From contig NZ_CALYQV010000003.1 of assembly GCF_945290125.1 (NCBI RefSeq), forward strand, positions 1 through 64,000: DNA of 64,000 bases, given 5' to 3'. Numbering within the stretch: position 1 is the stretch's first letter; the number at the start of each line of letters is the position of its first letter. A program made the translations under genes and the position numbers. Shown here in pieces: positions 16,129 through 24,428 of the stretch. The notes beneath the pieces were generated by a model, which saw nothing but the letters and a program-made list of their open reading frames with translations, searched no databases and was not told the origin of the DNA. Source of the stretch: an uncultured Lactobacillus sp. (GTDB lineage: Bacteria; Bacillota; Bacilli; Lactobacillales; Lactobacillaceae).

Positions 16129-16348
16129 CCAAAGTATAAATTTGCCGCTAAATGTCAAATGTAACCGTTCAAAACACTTTAATAAAAGCACAGAATCGAC
16201 TTTCCACAAGTATTGCTTAAACCAAATTCACAATGATTTTTTAATAAATATAGCTGAAAATGCTGTACTTTCAAGATTTATAATCTTTGTTTGTGAAAAA
16301 TAAGTGCGTTTCACTTAGGTTCCACGGTAATTTTTTTCACAAAGTTTG

Positions 16349-17113
16349 TTAAATTAACCTAATGATATTTGCTGCCAAATTGATAGCAGTCTCATGAGCA
16401 TCCCTGCCCCAGCCTCTGTCATCATGTTTTTCTATGTCTTTAAGAGAATCTGCCGTAAATAATATTTGTGCAAAATCTGCCTCTCTAAATTGTGCACACG
16501 CAGCCATTGCTGCACATTCCATCTCTACACAAGAGGCTCCCAACTCTTTAGCCTGCTTTACTTTCTTGACAGTTTCCCTAAAGAAGCCATCAGTTGTCCA
16601 GGTAGTTACTTCTTCAACCTTAAGACCTTCTTCTTTCAGCAATTTTTTGGTCTTAGTTAAAAACTCTGACTTTAAGTCAATATACGTTCCTGGTTTCATA
16701 TAATGAAAGGATGTGCCCTCGTCTCTAATAGCTTTTGTAGGCACTAGAAAATAGTTCTCTGGTAAATCAACTAAGCAGCCTGCTGATCCTATTGCTAAAA
16801 TTTGTTTAACACCATAGCTTATTAACCAATCTAATAGCTCTACAGCAGCTGCAGCACCTATCTTTGCCTGACAAAAAGTAATTTTTTGTCCGTCTAAATC
16901 AACCTCATAAATAGGGGTTTCTCCTTCAAAACAGTCAAAGAACCCTAACTTTTTATGAGGATAACGAGCCAAAAAATCACTGATTACAGCAGGAGTTAAG
17001 AATGCAAACAGCAGCTTAGGCTGAAAATGAAAGTTATTAATTTCTTGTTCGTGATCTGGTTCTAGAACAGCCTGCGATTCAGGATCAAAATTTAATAAAA
17101 ATGGTTCTTTCAT
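16349..17113 (-). CDS. nucleoside phosphorylase (uridine/purine phosphorylase family)
   Basis: The 254-residue protein belongs to the PNP/UDP phosphorylase superfamily. The phosphate-binding-type LAIGSAGCL block is near residue 107-115 and the nucleoside-binding VEMECAAMAA near 205, followed by an Asp in FTADSL at the base-recognition loop. Such enzymes cleave ribonucleosides with phosphate to base and ribose 1-phosphate for salvage in the cytosol. Whether uridine or purine nucleosides are preferred cannot be decided. ATG at 17113 follows GAGGAGGAG; a longer frame to 17323 would run back into rplS and is rejected. It lies after the rplS terminator as its own unit. Confidence 0.82.
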   Translation of the reverse strand: MKEPFLLNFDPESQAVLEPDHEQEINNFHFQPKLLFAFLTPAVISDFLARYPHKKLGFFDCFEGETPIYEVDLDGQKITFCQAKIGAAAAVELLDWLISYGVKQILAIGSAGCLVDLPENYFLVPTKAIRDEGTSFHYMKPGTYIDLKSEFLTKTKKLLKEEGLKVEEVTTWTTDGFFRETVKKVKQAKELGASCVEMECAAMAACAQFREADFAQILFTADSLKDIEKHDDRGWGRDAHETAINLAANIIRLI

Positions 17114-17161
17114 AATTCTCCTCCTCAATAAAAATATATTGTTAAAGATTTTAACATAAAC

Positions 17162-17198
17162 AAAAAAGAGAATCATCCCCTTTGGGAATGGTTCTCTT
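17162..17198 (-). terminator. terminator after rplS
   Basis: AGAGAACCATTCCC pairs imperfectly with GGGATGATTCTCT around AAAG on the minus strand and is followed by a T run, ending the ribosomal operon. Confidence 0.85.
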
Positions 17199-17213
17199 TC
17201 ACTTAAGCGCGAA

Positions 17214-17561
17214 TTAACGACGCTTTTCTGCAATTCTAGCAGACTTGCCGTGACGATCACGTAAGTAGTAAAGTTTAGCACGACGTACACGACCGTGACG
17301 CAATACTTCAACTTTAGCAACACGAGGATCGTTTACAGGAAAAGTACGTTCTACACCAACTCCAGTTGCCATTTTACGCACTGTGTAGCTGGCACCAATT
17401 CCAGTGCCCTTACGCTTAATTACAACGCCTTCAAACATCTGAATACGTTCATGTGAACCTTCGACAACACGCACGTGAACACGAACAGTGTCCCCTGCAC
17501 GGAATTCAGGTATATCATCACGTAATTGTCCTTTAGTCAATTCTTGAATTAATGGATCCAT
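17214..17561 (-). CDS. rplS: 50S ribosomal protein L19
   Basis: L19 sits at the 30S-50S interface. The 115-residue protein [20 protein letters not shown] matches the family, with [26 protein letters not shown] and the basic C-terminus [19 protein letters not shown] at 17561 follows GAAGGAG; the upstream ATG at 17588 is inside the leader structure. The gene is last in the ffh-rpsP-rimM-trmD-rplS cluster and is separated from trmD by an L19-type leader, so it may also be transcribed on its own. Confidence 0.97.
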   Translation of the reverse strand: MDPLIQELTKGQLRDDIPEFRAGDTVRVHVRVVEGSHERIQMFEGVVIKRKGTGIGASYTVRKMATGVGVERTFPVNDPRVAKVEVLRHGRVRRAKLYYLRDRHGKSARIAEKRR

Positions 17562-17570
17562 TTTATTTTC

Positions 17571-17640
17571 TCCTTCTGCGGCATTCATTAGCGTTCTTTA
17601 CGTCAGCGGAATACCCCTAACTATTAGTGCAAAATAAATT
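17571..17640 (-). ncRNA. L19 leader (rplS autoregulatory RNA)
   Basis: The minus-strand sequence before rplS contains TTAGGGGTATTCCGCTGACG and, further on, GAACGCTAATGAATGCCGC immediately before the ribosome site. These blocks resemble, from memory, the Firmicutes L19 leader element known to precede rplS. A TATGAT -10-like sequence lies just upstream (near 17650). The match is by eye; a covariance-model search would settle it. Confidence 0.6.
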
Positions 17641-17677
17641 TACACCTCAATCATACTAGCAAAAATAACAGGTAAAA

Positions 17678-18403
17678 TCAAGTTTGATCTTTTTCTTGTT
17701 TTATTTCTGCCATCATTTTTTCTTCTTCTTCACTTAAAGCATACTGCTCAAGTAAATCAGGTCTGTGTAAATAAGTTGCACGCAATGCTTCTTTATGGCG
17801 CCACTGCGCAATTTTTTGGTGATTGCCCGATGTTAAAATTGCAGGAACTTTCATTCCTTGAAAATTCTCCGGTCTAGTGTATTGGGGATATTCCAGTAAT
17901 CCATGTGCAAAGCTTTCTTCTACTGGTGAAGCATCATTGCCCAAAATTCCTGGAATCAACCTGACTGTAGCGTCAATCATACTCATTGTTGGCAGTTCAC
18001 CACCTGTCAAAACATAATCACCTATTGAAACAATTTCATCAGCCAAATCATAAACACGTTGATCAAATCCCTCATAATGACCGCAAATAAATGTCAAGTT
18101 TTCTTTTTGAGACCAGTCTTGCGCCATTTTTTGGTTAAAAGTTTTACCTTGTGGTGCAGTAATAATTACTTTGCCCTTATTTTTAAGTGAATCAAGGGCT
18201 TTTTTGATCGGCATAATTTGCAAAACCATGCCAGCGCCACCACCATAAGGACTGTCATCAACGTGATGGTGAATATCAGTGGTAAAATCACGAAAATTGA
18301 CTAAATTGAGCTGCCATTTACCATCATTGAGTCCGCGTCCAAGCATCGAAGTCGTGAGCGGTGTAAACATGTCAGGAAAAAGCGTCAATACGTTAATCTT
18401 CAT
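17678..18403 (-). CDS. trmD: tRNA (guanine37-N1)-methyltransferase
   Basis: TrmD makes m1G37 in tRNAs to prevent frameshifting. The 241-residue SPOUT enzyme starts [16 protein letters not shown] and has [22 protein letters not shown], the SAM-knot [10 protein letters not shown] and the catalytic-region Asp in [18 protein letters not shown]. The start overlaps the end of rimM by 11 bases, indicating coupled translation. Length and gene order (rimM-trmD-rplS) are standard. Confidence 0.97.
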   Translation of the reverse strand: MKINVLTLFPDMFTPLTTSMLGRGLNDGKWQLNLVNFRDFTTDIHHHVDDSPYGGGAGMVLQIMPIKKALDSLKNKGKVIITAPQGKTFNQKMAQDWSQKENLTFICGHYEGFDQRVYDLADEIVSIGDYVLTGGELPTMSMIDATVRLIPGILGNDASPVEESFAHGLLEYPQYTRPENFQGMKVPAILTSGNHQKIAQWRHKEALRATYLHRPDLLEQYALSEEEEKMMAEIKQEKDQT

Positions 18404-18908
18404 TGCGTAATCCTTCCAAAAGTTCTACATAAATCTTTTTATGTGCAATATCTATTTTCTTAACTACTTCATCAATATAGGGAATTAAATATTCATTACC
18501 ATTTTGTTCGGTAACTTCCCAAACATCGTTTGCACCGGGGGGCTCAATACCAGTTATTTTGCCTAAATCATTTCCGGACTGATTATCTATAACTGCACAA
18601 CCCAAAATATCGCGGTAATAATATGCTCCATCAGGCAGATCATGCTGATTTTGCTCGCTGACAACTAGTGTTTTTCCTAGCAATTTTTCAGCACTATCAA
18701 TATCAGTTATTTCATTAAATTGCACTAGCCAAAATTGCTTAAAAGGTCTACCGCTTTTAACAGTTAATTTTTTTTGCGGAGTATCCTTTAAAGCTAGTTC
18801 TTGGTTTAAGGCAAAGCGTTCTTTGGGAAAATCAGTAATCAGAGCAACTTTTACCTCTCCTTTTAGTCCATGGGTAGACAATATACGCGCAACATCATAA
18901 AATTGCAT
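18393..18908 (-). CDS. rimM: 16S rRNA processing protein RimM
   Basis: RimM binds S19 and assists maturation of the 30S head. The 171-residue protein has the N-terminal beta barrel ([16 protein letters not shown] at about 5-20) and the C-terminal PRC barrel (about 95-170, with [21 protein letters not shown] and [11 protein letters not shown]). It overlaps trmD. Between rpsP and rimM there is a terminator-like hairpin and no gene; the small KH-domain gene khpA that usually occupies this slot in Firmicutes is absent here. Confidence 0.95.
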   Translation of the reverse strand: MQFYDVARILSTHGLKGEVKVALITDFPKERFALNQELALKDTPQKKLTVKSGRPFKQFWLVQFNEITDIDSAEKLLGKTLVVSEQNQHDLPDGAYYYRDILGCAVIDNQSGNDLGKITGIEPPGANDVWEVTEQNGNEYLIPYIDEVVKKIDIAHKKIYVELLEGLRNED

Positions 18909-18926
18909 AGTTTCTCCTACTCAAAG

Positions 18927-18959
18927 AAAAAAGCTTGAAGCAGTTGACTTCAAACTTTT
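18927..18959 (-). terminator. attenuating terminator between rpsP and rimM
   Basis: AAGTTTGAAG pairs with CTTCAAGCTT around an eight-base loop on the minus strand and is followed by a T run. It probably lowers rimM-trmD relative to rpsP. Confidence 0.75.
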
Positions 18960-18972
18960 AACAAACGACTCA

Positions 18973-19245
18973 CTATTTATTGAACTTTGAATCATGCAGC
19001 TTCTTCATTAAGCCTGCACCTGAAAGTAGTGAACGTACAGTATCTGAAGGTTGTGCACCCTTCTTTAGCCATTCAAAAATTTTATCTTCGTCTAATTTCA
19101 ATTCCTTAGGAACAGAAACTGGATTATAGTAGCCAACTTCTTCAATAAAACGACCATCACGTGGCATTCTTGAATCAGCTACAACAATTCTGTAAAATGG
19201 TTTTCTCTTGGCACCCATACGGCGCATACGAATTTTTACTGACAT
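18973..19245 (-). CDS. rpsP: 30S ribosomal protein S16
   Basis: S16 stabilises the 30S body. The 90-residue protein begins [20 protein letters not shown] with the family's [20 protein letters not shown] and [12 protein letters not shown] blocks. The ATG is preceded by AGGAGG. It lies downstream of ffh in the conserved ylxM-ffh-rpsP order and is followed by a terminator hairpin. Confidence 0.97.
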   Translation of the reverse strand: MSVKIRMRRMGAKRKPFYRIVVADSRMPRDGRFIEEVGYYNPVSVPKELKLDEDKIFEWLKKGAQPSDTVRSLLSGAGLMKKLHDSKFNK

Positions 19246-19330
19246 AAAATTATTTCCTCCTAAAAGTTACGTTAAATAATATAGCACGTATTTTAAAAGG
19301 TGTAAAGTGTTTTTACTTAACAGGTAAAAA

Positions 19331-20758
19331 TTAAGAATGATATCTTTTCACTTTCATGCGCTTTTTCTTGTTCTTCTTGAATTTTTTCCCCATGTGACGC
19401 ATAGCCATCCGTCCCATTGGTGAATTCATTCCGGGCAAATTATCCATTCCCTTAAAATTACCTTTGGTAATTTTACTCATCATATCCCTAGCTTGTTTAA
19501 ATTGCTTAATCATTCTGTTGACTTCAACAATTGGCCGACCGGAACCAGCTGCGATTCTCCTTCTGCGACTTGGATTGAGCAATTCGGGATTTTCTCGTTC
19601 TTCTTTAGTCATAGATGAGATGATCGCTTTTATGTAGACAATTTGTTTTTTATCAAAATTAACATTTTTAAGCTGTGGATTGTTAGCCATTCCGGGAATC
19701 ATCTTCATCAATTGATCAAGAGGACCCATTTTTTCAACTTGCTCAATCTGATCGACAAAATCGTTAAAATCGAAGGTATTTTCCTTCATCTTTTCAGCAA
19801 CTTCTTCAGCCTTTTTAGCATCATAATCCTGCTGGGCTTTTTCAATTAAAGTCAGCATGTCGCCCATGCCTAAGATTCTTGATGCCATACGGTCTGGATA
19901 AAAAGGTTCTAAGTCAGTTAATTTTTCACCCTGTCCAGTATAAATGATCGGTTTCCCAGTAACCGCTCTGATTGACAGAGCAGCACCACCACGGGTATCA
20001 CCGTCAAGTTTGGTTAAAATTACGCCCGTAATATCTAAGCGACTGTCAAAGCCTTTAGCCACATCAGTTGCTGCTTGACCTGTCATTGCATCTACTACAA
20101 GCAGGATATTGTCGGGTTGGGCAACGTCCTTGACTCTTTCAAGTTCTGCCATTAACGGCTCATCAATTTCCAAACGACCAGCCGTATCGATAATGACATA
20201 GTCATTTTTATTTTTATCAGCTTGATTTAATCCATTCTGAACGATTTGAGCGACGCCTTTTTCGTCTCTTTCACTATAAACAGGGACTTTTAATTGGTCA
20301 CCAATTTGCTCAAGCTGGTCAATGGCAGCTGGACGATAAATATCACCTGCAATTAATAAAGGTCGCGCTTTTTCTTTTTGCATCAATCTGCTAGCCAACT
20401 TGCCAACAGTGGTAGTTTTACCCGTACCTTGCAATCCTACCATCATAATAATAGTAGGAATGTGCTTAGACTTGTTTAAAGTTACAGCACTTTCCCCCAT
20501 CATCTTGGTTAATTCGTCATTAACGATTTTAATGACCTGCTGGCCGGGATTAAGACTTTCCTGGACCTCTTTTCCCAAAGCTTCTTGTTTAATCTTTTTG
20601 ATAAAATCTTTAACAACCTTAAAGTTGACGTCAGCCTCAAGTAAGGCCAGTCTGATTTCTCGACTAGCGCTGTTGATATCTTCTTCAGATATTTTTCCTT
20701 TACCGGTTAAATTTTTTAAAGCCTTTTGAATTCTCTCACTTAAATTTTCAAATGCCAT
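19331..20758 (-). CDS. ffh: signal recognition particle GTPase Ffh
   Basis: Ffh binds signal sequences emerging from ribosomes and 4.5S/scRNA, then docks with FtsY at the membrane. The 475-residue protein has the N domain (1-90), the GTPase G domain with P-loop GLQGTGKTT (about 108), DTAGRLEID and TKLDGDTRGGAAL, and the methionine-rich M domain (about 295-475, with the RRRRIAAGSGR RNA-binding block). Gene order ylxM-ffh-rpsP is standard, with four bases between ylxM and ffh. The receptor gene ftsY lies at 24429-25646 in this window. Confidence 0.97.
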   Translation of the reverse strand: MAFENLSERIQKALKNLTGKGKISEEDINSASREIRLALLEADVNFKVVKDFIKKIKQEALGKEVQESLNPGQQVIKIVNDELTKMMGESAVTLNKSKHIPTIIMMVGLQGTGKTTTVGKLASRLMQKEKARPLLIAGDIYRPAAIDQLEQIGDQLKVPVYSERDEKGVAQIVQNGLNQADKNKNDYVIIDTAGRLEIDEPLMAELERVKDVAQPDNILLVVDAMTGQAATDVAKGFDSRLDITGVILTKLDGDTRGGAALSIRAVTGKPIIYTGQGEKLTDLEPFYPDRMASRILGMGDMLTLIEKAQQDYDAKKAEEVAEKMKENTFDFNDFVDQIEQVEKMGPLDQLMKMIPGMANNPQLKNVNFDKKQIVYIKAIISSMTKEERENPELLNPSRRRRIAAGSGRPIVEVNRMIKQFKQARDMMSKITKGNFKGMDNLPGMNSPMGRMAMRHMGKKFKKNKKKRMKVKRYHS

Positions 20759-20762
20759 AGAA

Positions 20763-21104
20763 TTATTCTCCCCTCAGTTGGTTTAATAAATCAGTAGTTA
20801 TTTGCAAAGCTAGGTCTGACTTGTCTTTCCGGAGTGCAGTCGTAACTTTAAGCAATTTGTCTTCTATCATGTTGTAATCTCTTTGCATGTGCAATTTATC
20901 TTCGTATTTTGTAAGCAGGCTGCGGCATCTACGCAAATTGTCGTAAACGGCTTGACGAGAAACTTGATGGTTAATAGCTATTTCTCCTAAAGATAGGTCA
21001 TTATAATAATAATCTTCAAAATAATCTTGTTGGCTCTTGGTTAAAAGACTACCATAGTATGCATATAGATCGCCTAGCATTTCATTTTTTTCAAGTTCGT
21101 CCAT
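20763..21104 (-). CDS. ylxM: YlxM/p13-like helix-turn-helix protein, SRP-associated
   Basis: A 113-residue sigma-70 region-4-like helix-turn-helix protein (LGEIAINHQVSRQAVYDNLRR at about 43-63) encoded immediately before ffh. YlxM proteins associate with the SRP and modulate Ffh GTPase activity in streptococci. The C-terminal third is a helical tail. ATG at 21104 follows AAGGTGAG; the longer frame to 21131 lacks a ribosome site. It is the first gene of the ffh-rplS operon. Confidence 0.9.
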   Translation of the reverse strand: MDELEKNEMLGDLYAYYGSLLTKSQQDYFEDYYYNDLSLGEIAINHQVSRQAVYDNLRRCRSLLTKYEDKLHMQRDYNMIEDKLLKVTTALRKDKSDLALQITTDLLNQLRGE

Positions 21105-21191
21105 TACTCTCACCTTGAACCAGTATAGCAAAAATGTTAGAAGTTGACGATCTTGAAAGCCAAAATTTAAGTAATTGAAAAATATAAATTC

Positions 21192-21220
21192 TTGATTTCT
21201 GAAATGTAAATCTGTATCAT
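21192..21220 (+). promoter_or_regulatory. promoter upstream of the permease leader
   Basis: TTGATT (21192-21197), a 17-bp spacer and TATCAT (21215-21220). Transcription would begin near 21227 and enter two hairpins, the second a terminator, about 245 bases before the permease start. Confidence 0.55.
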
Positions 21221-21226
21221 TATTTT

Positions 21227-21324
21227 TAATTTGGTTTTGGGGATATCTATGTCATTTTTGAGTAAACTATCCCTTAAAATTCTAAAAACGGTACATATTA
21301 TTATATAATTTCGTACCGTTTTTT
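21227..21324 (+). ncRNA. short structured transcript or attenuator leader of the permease
   Basis: About 100 bases with two stems. The first (21233-21281) pairs GGGATA with TATCCC, extended by TTTT/AAAA. The second (21284-21324) pairs AAAAACGGTAC with GTACCGTTTTT and ends in a T run, so it is an intrinsic terminator. It could be a riboswitch-like attenuator for the permease or an independent small RNA. It does not match any riboswitch I recognise. The remaining 140 bases to the permease (21325-21465) show no clear second promoter. Confidence 0.45.
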
Positions 21325-21465
21325 ATTTGGAATCTCTGCCAAAATATGTGAACGAGGTAAGTTAGTAACAACTATTAAATCAGTTCGCACTTATATATCA
21401 AGTGATTTTAAAAACGCAGTGTATTTTCAAACAAATTATAAACTAAAGTTAAGGGGTAGTTTAAT

Positions 21466-22899
21466 GTGAATTTATGGCAATTAATGAATCGCAAAGAAGA
21501 TTCAGGAATTTATCAGGAAAAAGATGGTCACTTAGTTAGAACGCTCAAGGTGCGTGACTTCCTGGCACTTGGTGTCGGCACAATTGTTTCCACTTCGATT
21601 TTTACCTTGCCTGGAGAAGTTGCGGCTTTACATACCGGTCCAGCCGTAGCCATATCATGTGTGATAGCATCTATTGTCGCTGGCCTCGTAGCTTTTGCTT
21701 ATGCAGAAATGGCTGCAGCTATGCCTTTTGCAGGTTCAGTTTACTCTTGGATTAATGTTATTTTCGGCGAATTTTGGGGCTGGTTTTCAGGCTGGGCTTT
21801 ACTAGCAGAGTATTTGATAGGAATGGCCTTTATTAGTTCTGGTTTGTCAGCTAATTTGCGTGCACTAATGGCTCCACTCGGCTGGAAACTACCTGCTAGT
21901 TTAGCTAACCCATTAGGTGTTAATGGCGGTTTATTAGATTTAGTCGCTCTATTGGCTATTTTATTAGCAGCATTTTTAGTTAGCTTTGGCGTTTCTAAAG
22001 CTTCTAGAGTTGAAAATATCCTAGTAGTTGTCAAAGTTTTGGCTATTTTACTTTTTGTCGTTGTTGGCTTAACAGTTATCAAAAAAGCTAATTTTATTCC
22101 TTTTATACCTCAATATCGTGCCACAAGTCACGGTCCTTTCGGTGGTTGGCAAGGAATCTATGCAGGAGTTTCAATGATTTATATCTCCTTTTTAGGCTTT
22201 GATACAATCGCTTCAAACTCAGCTGAAGCTGTTAATCCCCAAAAGACTATGCCGCGTGGAATTATCGGCTCATTATTAATTGCAGTGGTGCTTTTTGTTG
22301 CCGTGAGTTTGGTTTTAGTGGGAATGGTTCCTTACCAGCAATATTTAAATTCTGCTGAACCAGTCGGATATGCCTTGAGAAAGACCGGTTTTGCTCATAT
22401 TGCCACTATTGTACAGTCCGTTGCCATTTTAGGGATGTTTACCGCTTTAATAGGCTTATGTATGGCAAGCTCCCGCTTGGTGTATTCATTTGGCCGTGAT
22501 GGTATGATTCCCCAAAAGCTTGGCAAGTTGAATAACAATCACCGTCCTGCAAACTCATTATGGACTGTGGCGCTAATTGCAATTGTTATTTCAGCTTTTA
22601 TTCCTTTTTCATTTTTAACACAATTGGTTTCTGCTGGTACTTTAATAGCTTTCATGTTTGTTTCAATCGGTATTTACCGTTTGAGACCACGTGAAGGAAG
22701 AGATATTGCCGATCCAGCTTTTAAAATGCCCTGGTATCCAGTTTTGCCTTTCCTAGCTTTCCTTGGTTCTTTTGCTGTTTTTTGGGGATTAGATCTGCAA
22801 GCAAAGAAATACATGCTAATCTGGTCACTAATAGGGATTGTCATTTATTTTGTTTATGGTATTCGTCATTCAGCCATGAACAAAAACTCAAAGAATTAA
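21466..22899 (+). CDS. APC superfamily amino-acid permease
   Basis: A 477-residue membrane transporter with about 12 predicted helices. Helix 1 has the broken-helix motif GVGTIVSTSIFTLPGEVAA, close to the G(I/V)GT.IF.LPG signature of cationic/general amino-acid permeases (YfnA/CAT type). Other family blocks are FAYAEMAAAMPFAGSVYSW and FLGFDTIASNSAEAVNPQKTMPRGI. It imports an amino acid with protons; the substrate is not readable. The start is GTG at 21466 with AGGGG at about nine bases. It converges on pepD, and with pepD it interrupts the usual ftsY-ylxM junction. Confidence 0.9.
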   Translation: MNLWQLMNRKEDSGIYQEKDGHLVRTLKVRDFLALGVGTIVSTSIFTLPGEVAALHTGPAVAISCVIASIVAGLVAFAYAEMAAAMPFAGSVYSWINVIFGEFWGWFSGWALLAEYLIGMAFISSGLSANLRALMAPLGWKLPASLANPLGVNGGLLDLVALLAILLAAFLVSFGVSKASRVENILVVVKVLAILLFVVVGLTVIKKANFIPFIPQYRATSHGPFGGWQGIYAGVSMIYISFLGFDTIASNSAEAVNPQKTMPRGIIGSLLIAVVLFVAVSLVLVGMVPYQQYLNSAEPVGYALRKTGFAHIATIVQSVAILGMFTALIGLCMASSRLVYSFGRDGMIPQKLGKLNNNHRPANSLWTVALIAIVISAFIPFSFLTQLVSAGTLIAFMFVSIGIYRLRPREGRDIADPAFKMPWYPVLPFLAFLGSFAVFWGLDLQAKKYMLIWSLIGIVIYFVYGIRHSAMNKNSKN

Positions 22900-22921
22900 A
22901 ATTATTTAACTTATAGCTAAC

Positions 22922-22955
22922 AAAAAAGTCTGGAAAGTTTTTTTCAGACTTTTTT
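22922..22955. terminator. bidirectional terminator between permease and pepD
   Basis: AAAAAAGTCTG pairs with CAGACTTTTTT around a 12-base loop, between two converging genes. Confidence 0.88.
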
Positions 22956-22972
22956 AAATGTCCAAATAGCAG

Positions 22973-24397
22973 TTACAGGTTTTCATCCATATTAAAAGTT
23001 AATTTTGACATGTTGATTGAGTCTATCATCATTTGTGCCCAAAATTTCTCAGAACGTTTTCTGGTATAAGCAACTGTTTCTTGGTTTGCTTTGGTTAAAT
23101 ATGAAGTCAACTCACTGCCGTTTTTAGCTCCTGCTGCTTTAATAACATCGTAAACCCGACGACGATAATATTGGTTCAATTCGTTTAGGTAATCTGTATC
23201 TAATTGAACAAATTGCGAATAATGGGTTTCAACCAAGACTGCAAGCGATTTATAGTACCACCATGCATCGTTGAGATTATATTCCATTGAGGTATTATTG
23301 TATGAAGGATCAGTGTCATTCATATTAGCAAAAAATGGTACAAACGGTGTGAAAGTTGGACCACCAATACACAACCACATGATTGCAGCTTTATTATGAT
23401 CAACATCATTTCTAATTTGCAAGATATGAGAATTTTGGGTTCTGTTTAATCCAATCGGTCGAAAACGGTGTTTTTGTTCCTCTGTTCCTTTACCGAAAGG
23501 ATCATAAGGTGTATTTTGGTAGTGACTGCCGAGTACATATTCAATGTCTTCCCTAGTTATTTTCTTTGCGGCATGACGAATAAAAGGTAAGTCTCCATCA
23601 GTCGGTTCTTGTTCAATTTCAGGGTTAAAATATTTTTGAGCGTACCAAACTCTATTAGTGTTATAGAAACGATCTTGTTCACTATAAGTTCCAAAAATGT
23701 GGCGGAAATTCCAACCTTGATGATCAACATTTAAATGATGCTGCGAAACAAATTCTTGGATTCCATCACTCCACATAAAGTTTGCAGTATCATCAAAATC
23801 AACTTGTTCGATTGAAACCCGATTGGCTGCTATTGCATAAGCATCATCTGGAATACGCTGAGCTACCCAGTGATGGCCCGTAACGATTTCCATATACCAT
23901 ATTTCATCTTTATCACTAAAGAGAACTGAGTTACCAGCTGGCGAACCAAATTTTGCAATCAGTTTTCCTAAATATTCAACTCCGTTTCTAGCAGAATCAA
24001 TATATGGCAGCACAACAGATTGCATACAATCTTCGTCAAGTCCGTCTTTTACCAGTGGATCGAAAGCCAGTACACGTTCATTACCATATGTAGATTCAGT
24101 ACAGGACATAGCAATATTTTTTTGATTAATGCCGCTCTCATCATAATAACCGCGATTTTTATAATCAACGTTAGGTACAGCTGGAACCGCCTGAGCATTT
24201 TCAGGTAGGTCTAACTTAAAATTGTTTAACCAAGACTTAATTTTTCGTCCAGGTTCATTTTTAGCGGCAGGTCTGACAATGAACTTTTGCGGCGTAATAG
24301 GACGAAAAGTATCATCATTACGAGCAATCATAGTTGAACCATCAACCGATGCATTTTTACCTACTAAAATTGTTGTACACGCACTGTATTCTTTCAT
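22973..24397 (-). CDS. pepD: family C69 dipeptidase
   Basis: PepD is a broad-specificity cytosolic dipeptidase of lactobacilli, an Ntn-hydrolase that uses an N-terminal Cys exposed by processing. The 474-residue protein starts MKEYSACTTILVGKNASVDGS; Cys7 is the predicted nucleophile, with the DGSTMIARNDD block conserved just after it, and an Asn/Arg-containing region NRVSIEQVDFDD follows. ATG at 24397 is chosen over the adjacent TTG at 24400 by spacing from AAGGAAGA. It follows ftsY by about 30 bases and may be read with it. Products could feed from the Opp importer encoded nearby. Confidence 0.92.
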   Translation of the reverse strand: MKEYSACTTILVGKNASVDGSTMIARNDDTFRPITPQKFIVRPAAKNEPGRKIKSWLNNFKLDLPENAQAVPAVPNVDYKNRGYYDESGINQKNIAMSCTESTYGNERVLAFDPLVKDGLDEDCMQSVVLPYIDSARNGVEYLGKLIAKFGSPAGNSVLFSDKDEIWYMEIVTGHHWVAQRIPDDAYAIAANRVSIEQVDFDDTANFMWSDGIQEFVSQHHLNVDHQGWNFRHIFGTYSEQDRFYNTNRVWYAQKYFNPEIEQEPTDGDLPFIRHAAKKITREDIEYVLGSHYQNTPYDPFGKGTEEQKHRFRPIGLNRTQNSHILQIRNDVDHNKAAIMWLCIGGPTFTPFVPFFANMNDTDPSYNNTSMEYNLNDAWWYYKSLAVLVETHYSQFVQLDTDYLNELNQYYRRRVYDVIKAAGAKNGSELTSYLTKANQETVAYTRKRSEKFWAQMMIDSINMSKLTFNMDENL

Positions 24398-24428
24398 CAA
24401 ATATCTTCCTTTTGCACAAATTTTATTC

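Noticed and set aside
16121..16303. 60-codon plus-strand frame after the four-helix membrane gene
   Set aside because: It overlaps the end of the previous gene, has no ribosome site, and its composition is not protein-like.
16308..16340. T-box-like stretch AGGTTCCACGG before the nucleoside phosphorylase end
   Set aside because: It lies downstream of a minus-strand gene, lacks stem I and the full GGTGG antiterminator sequence, and has no target gene.
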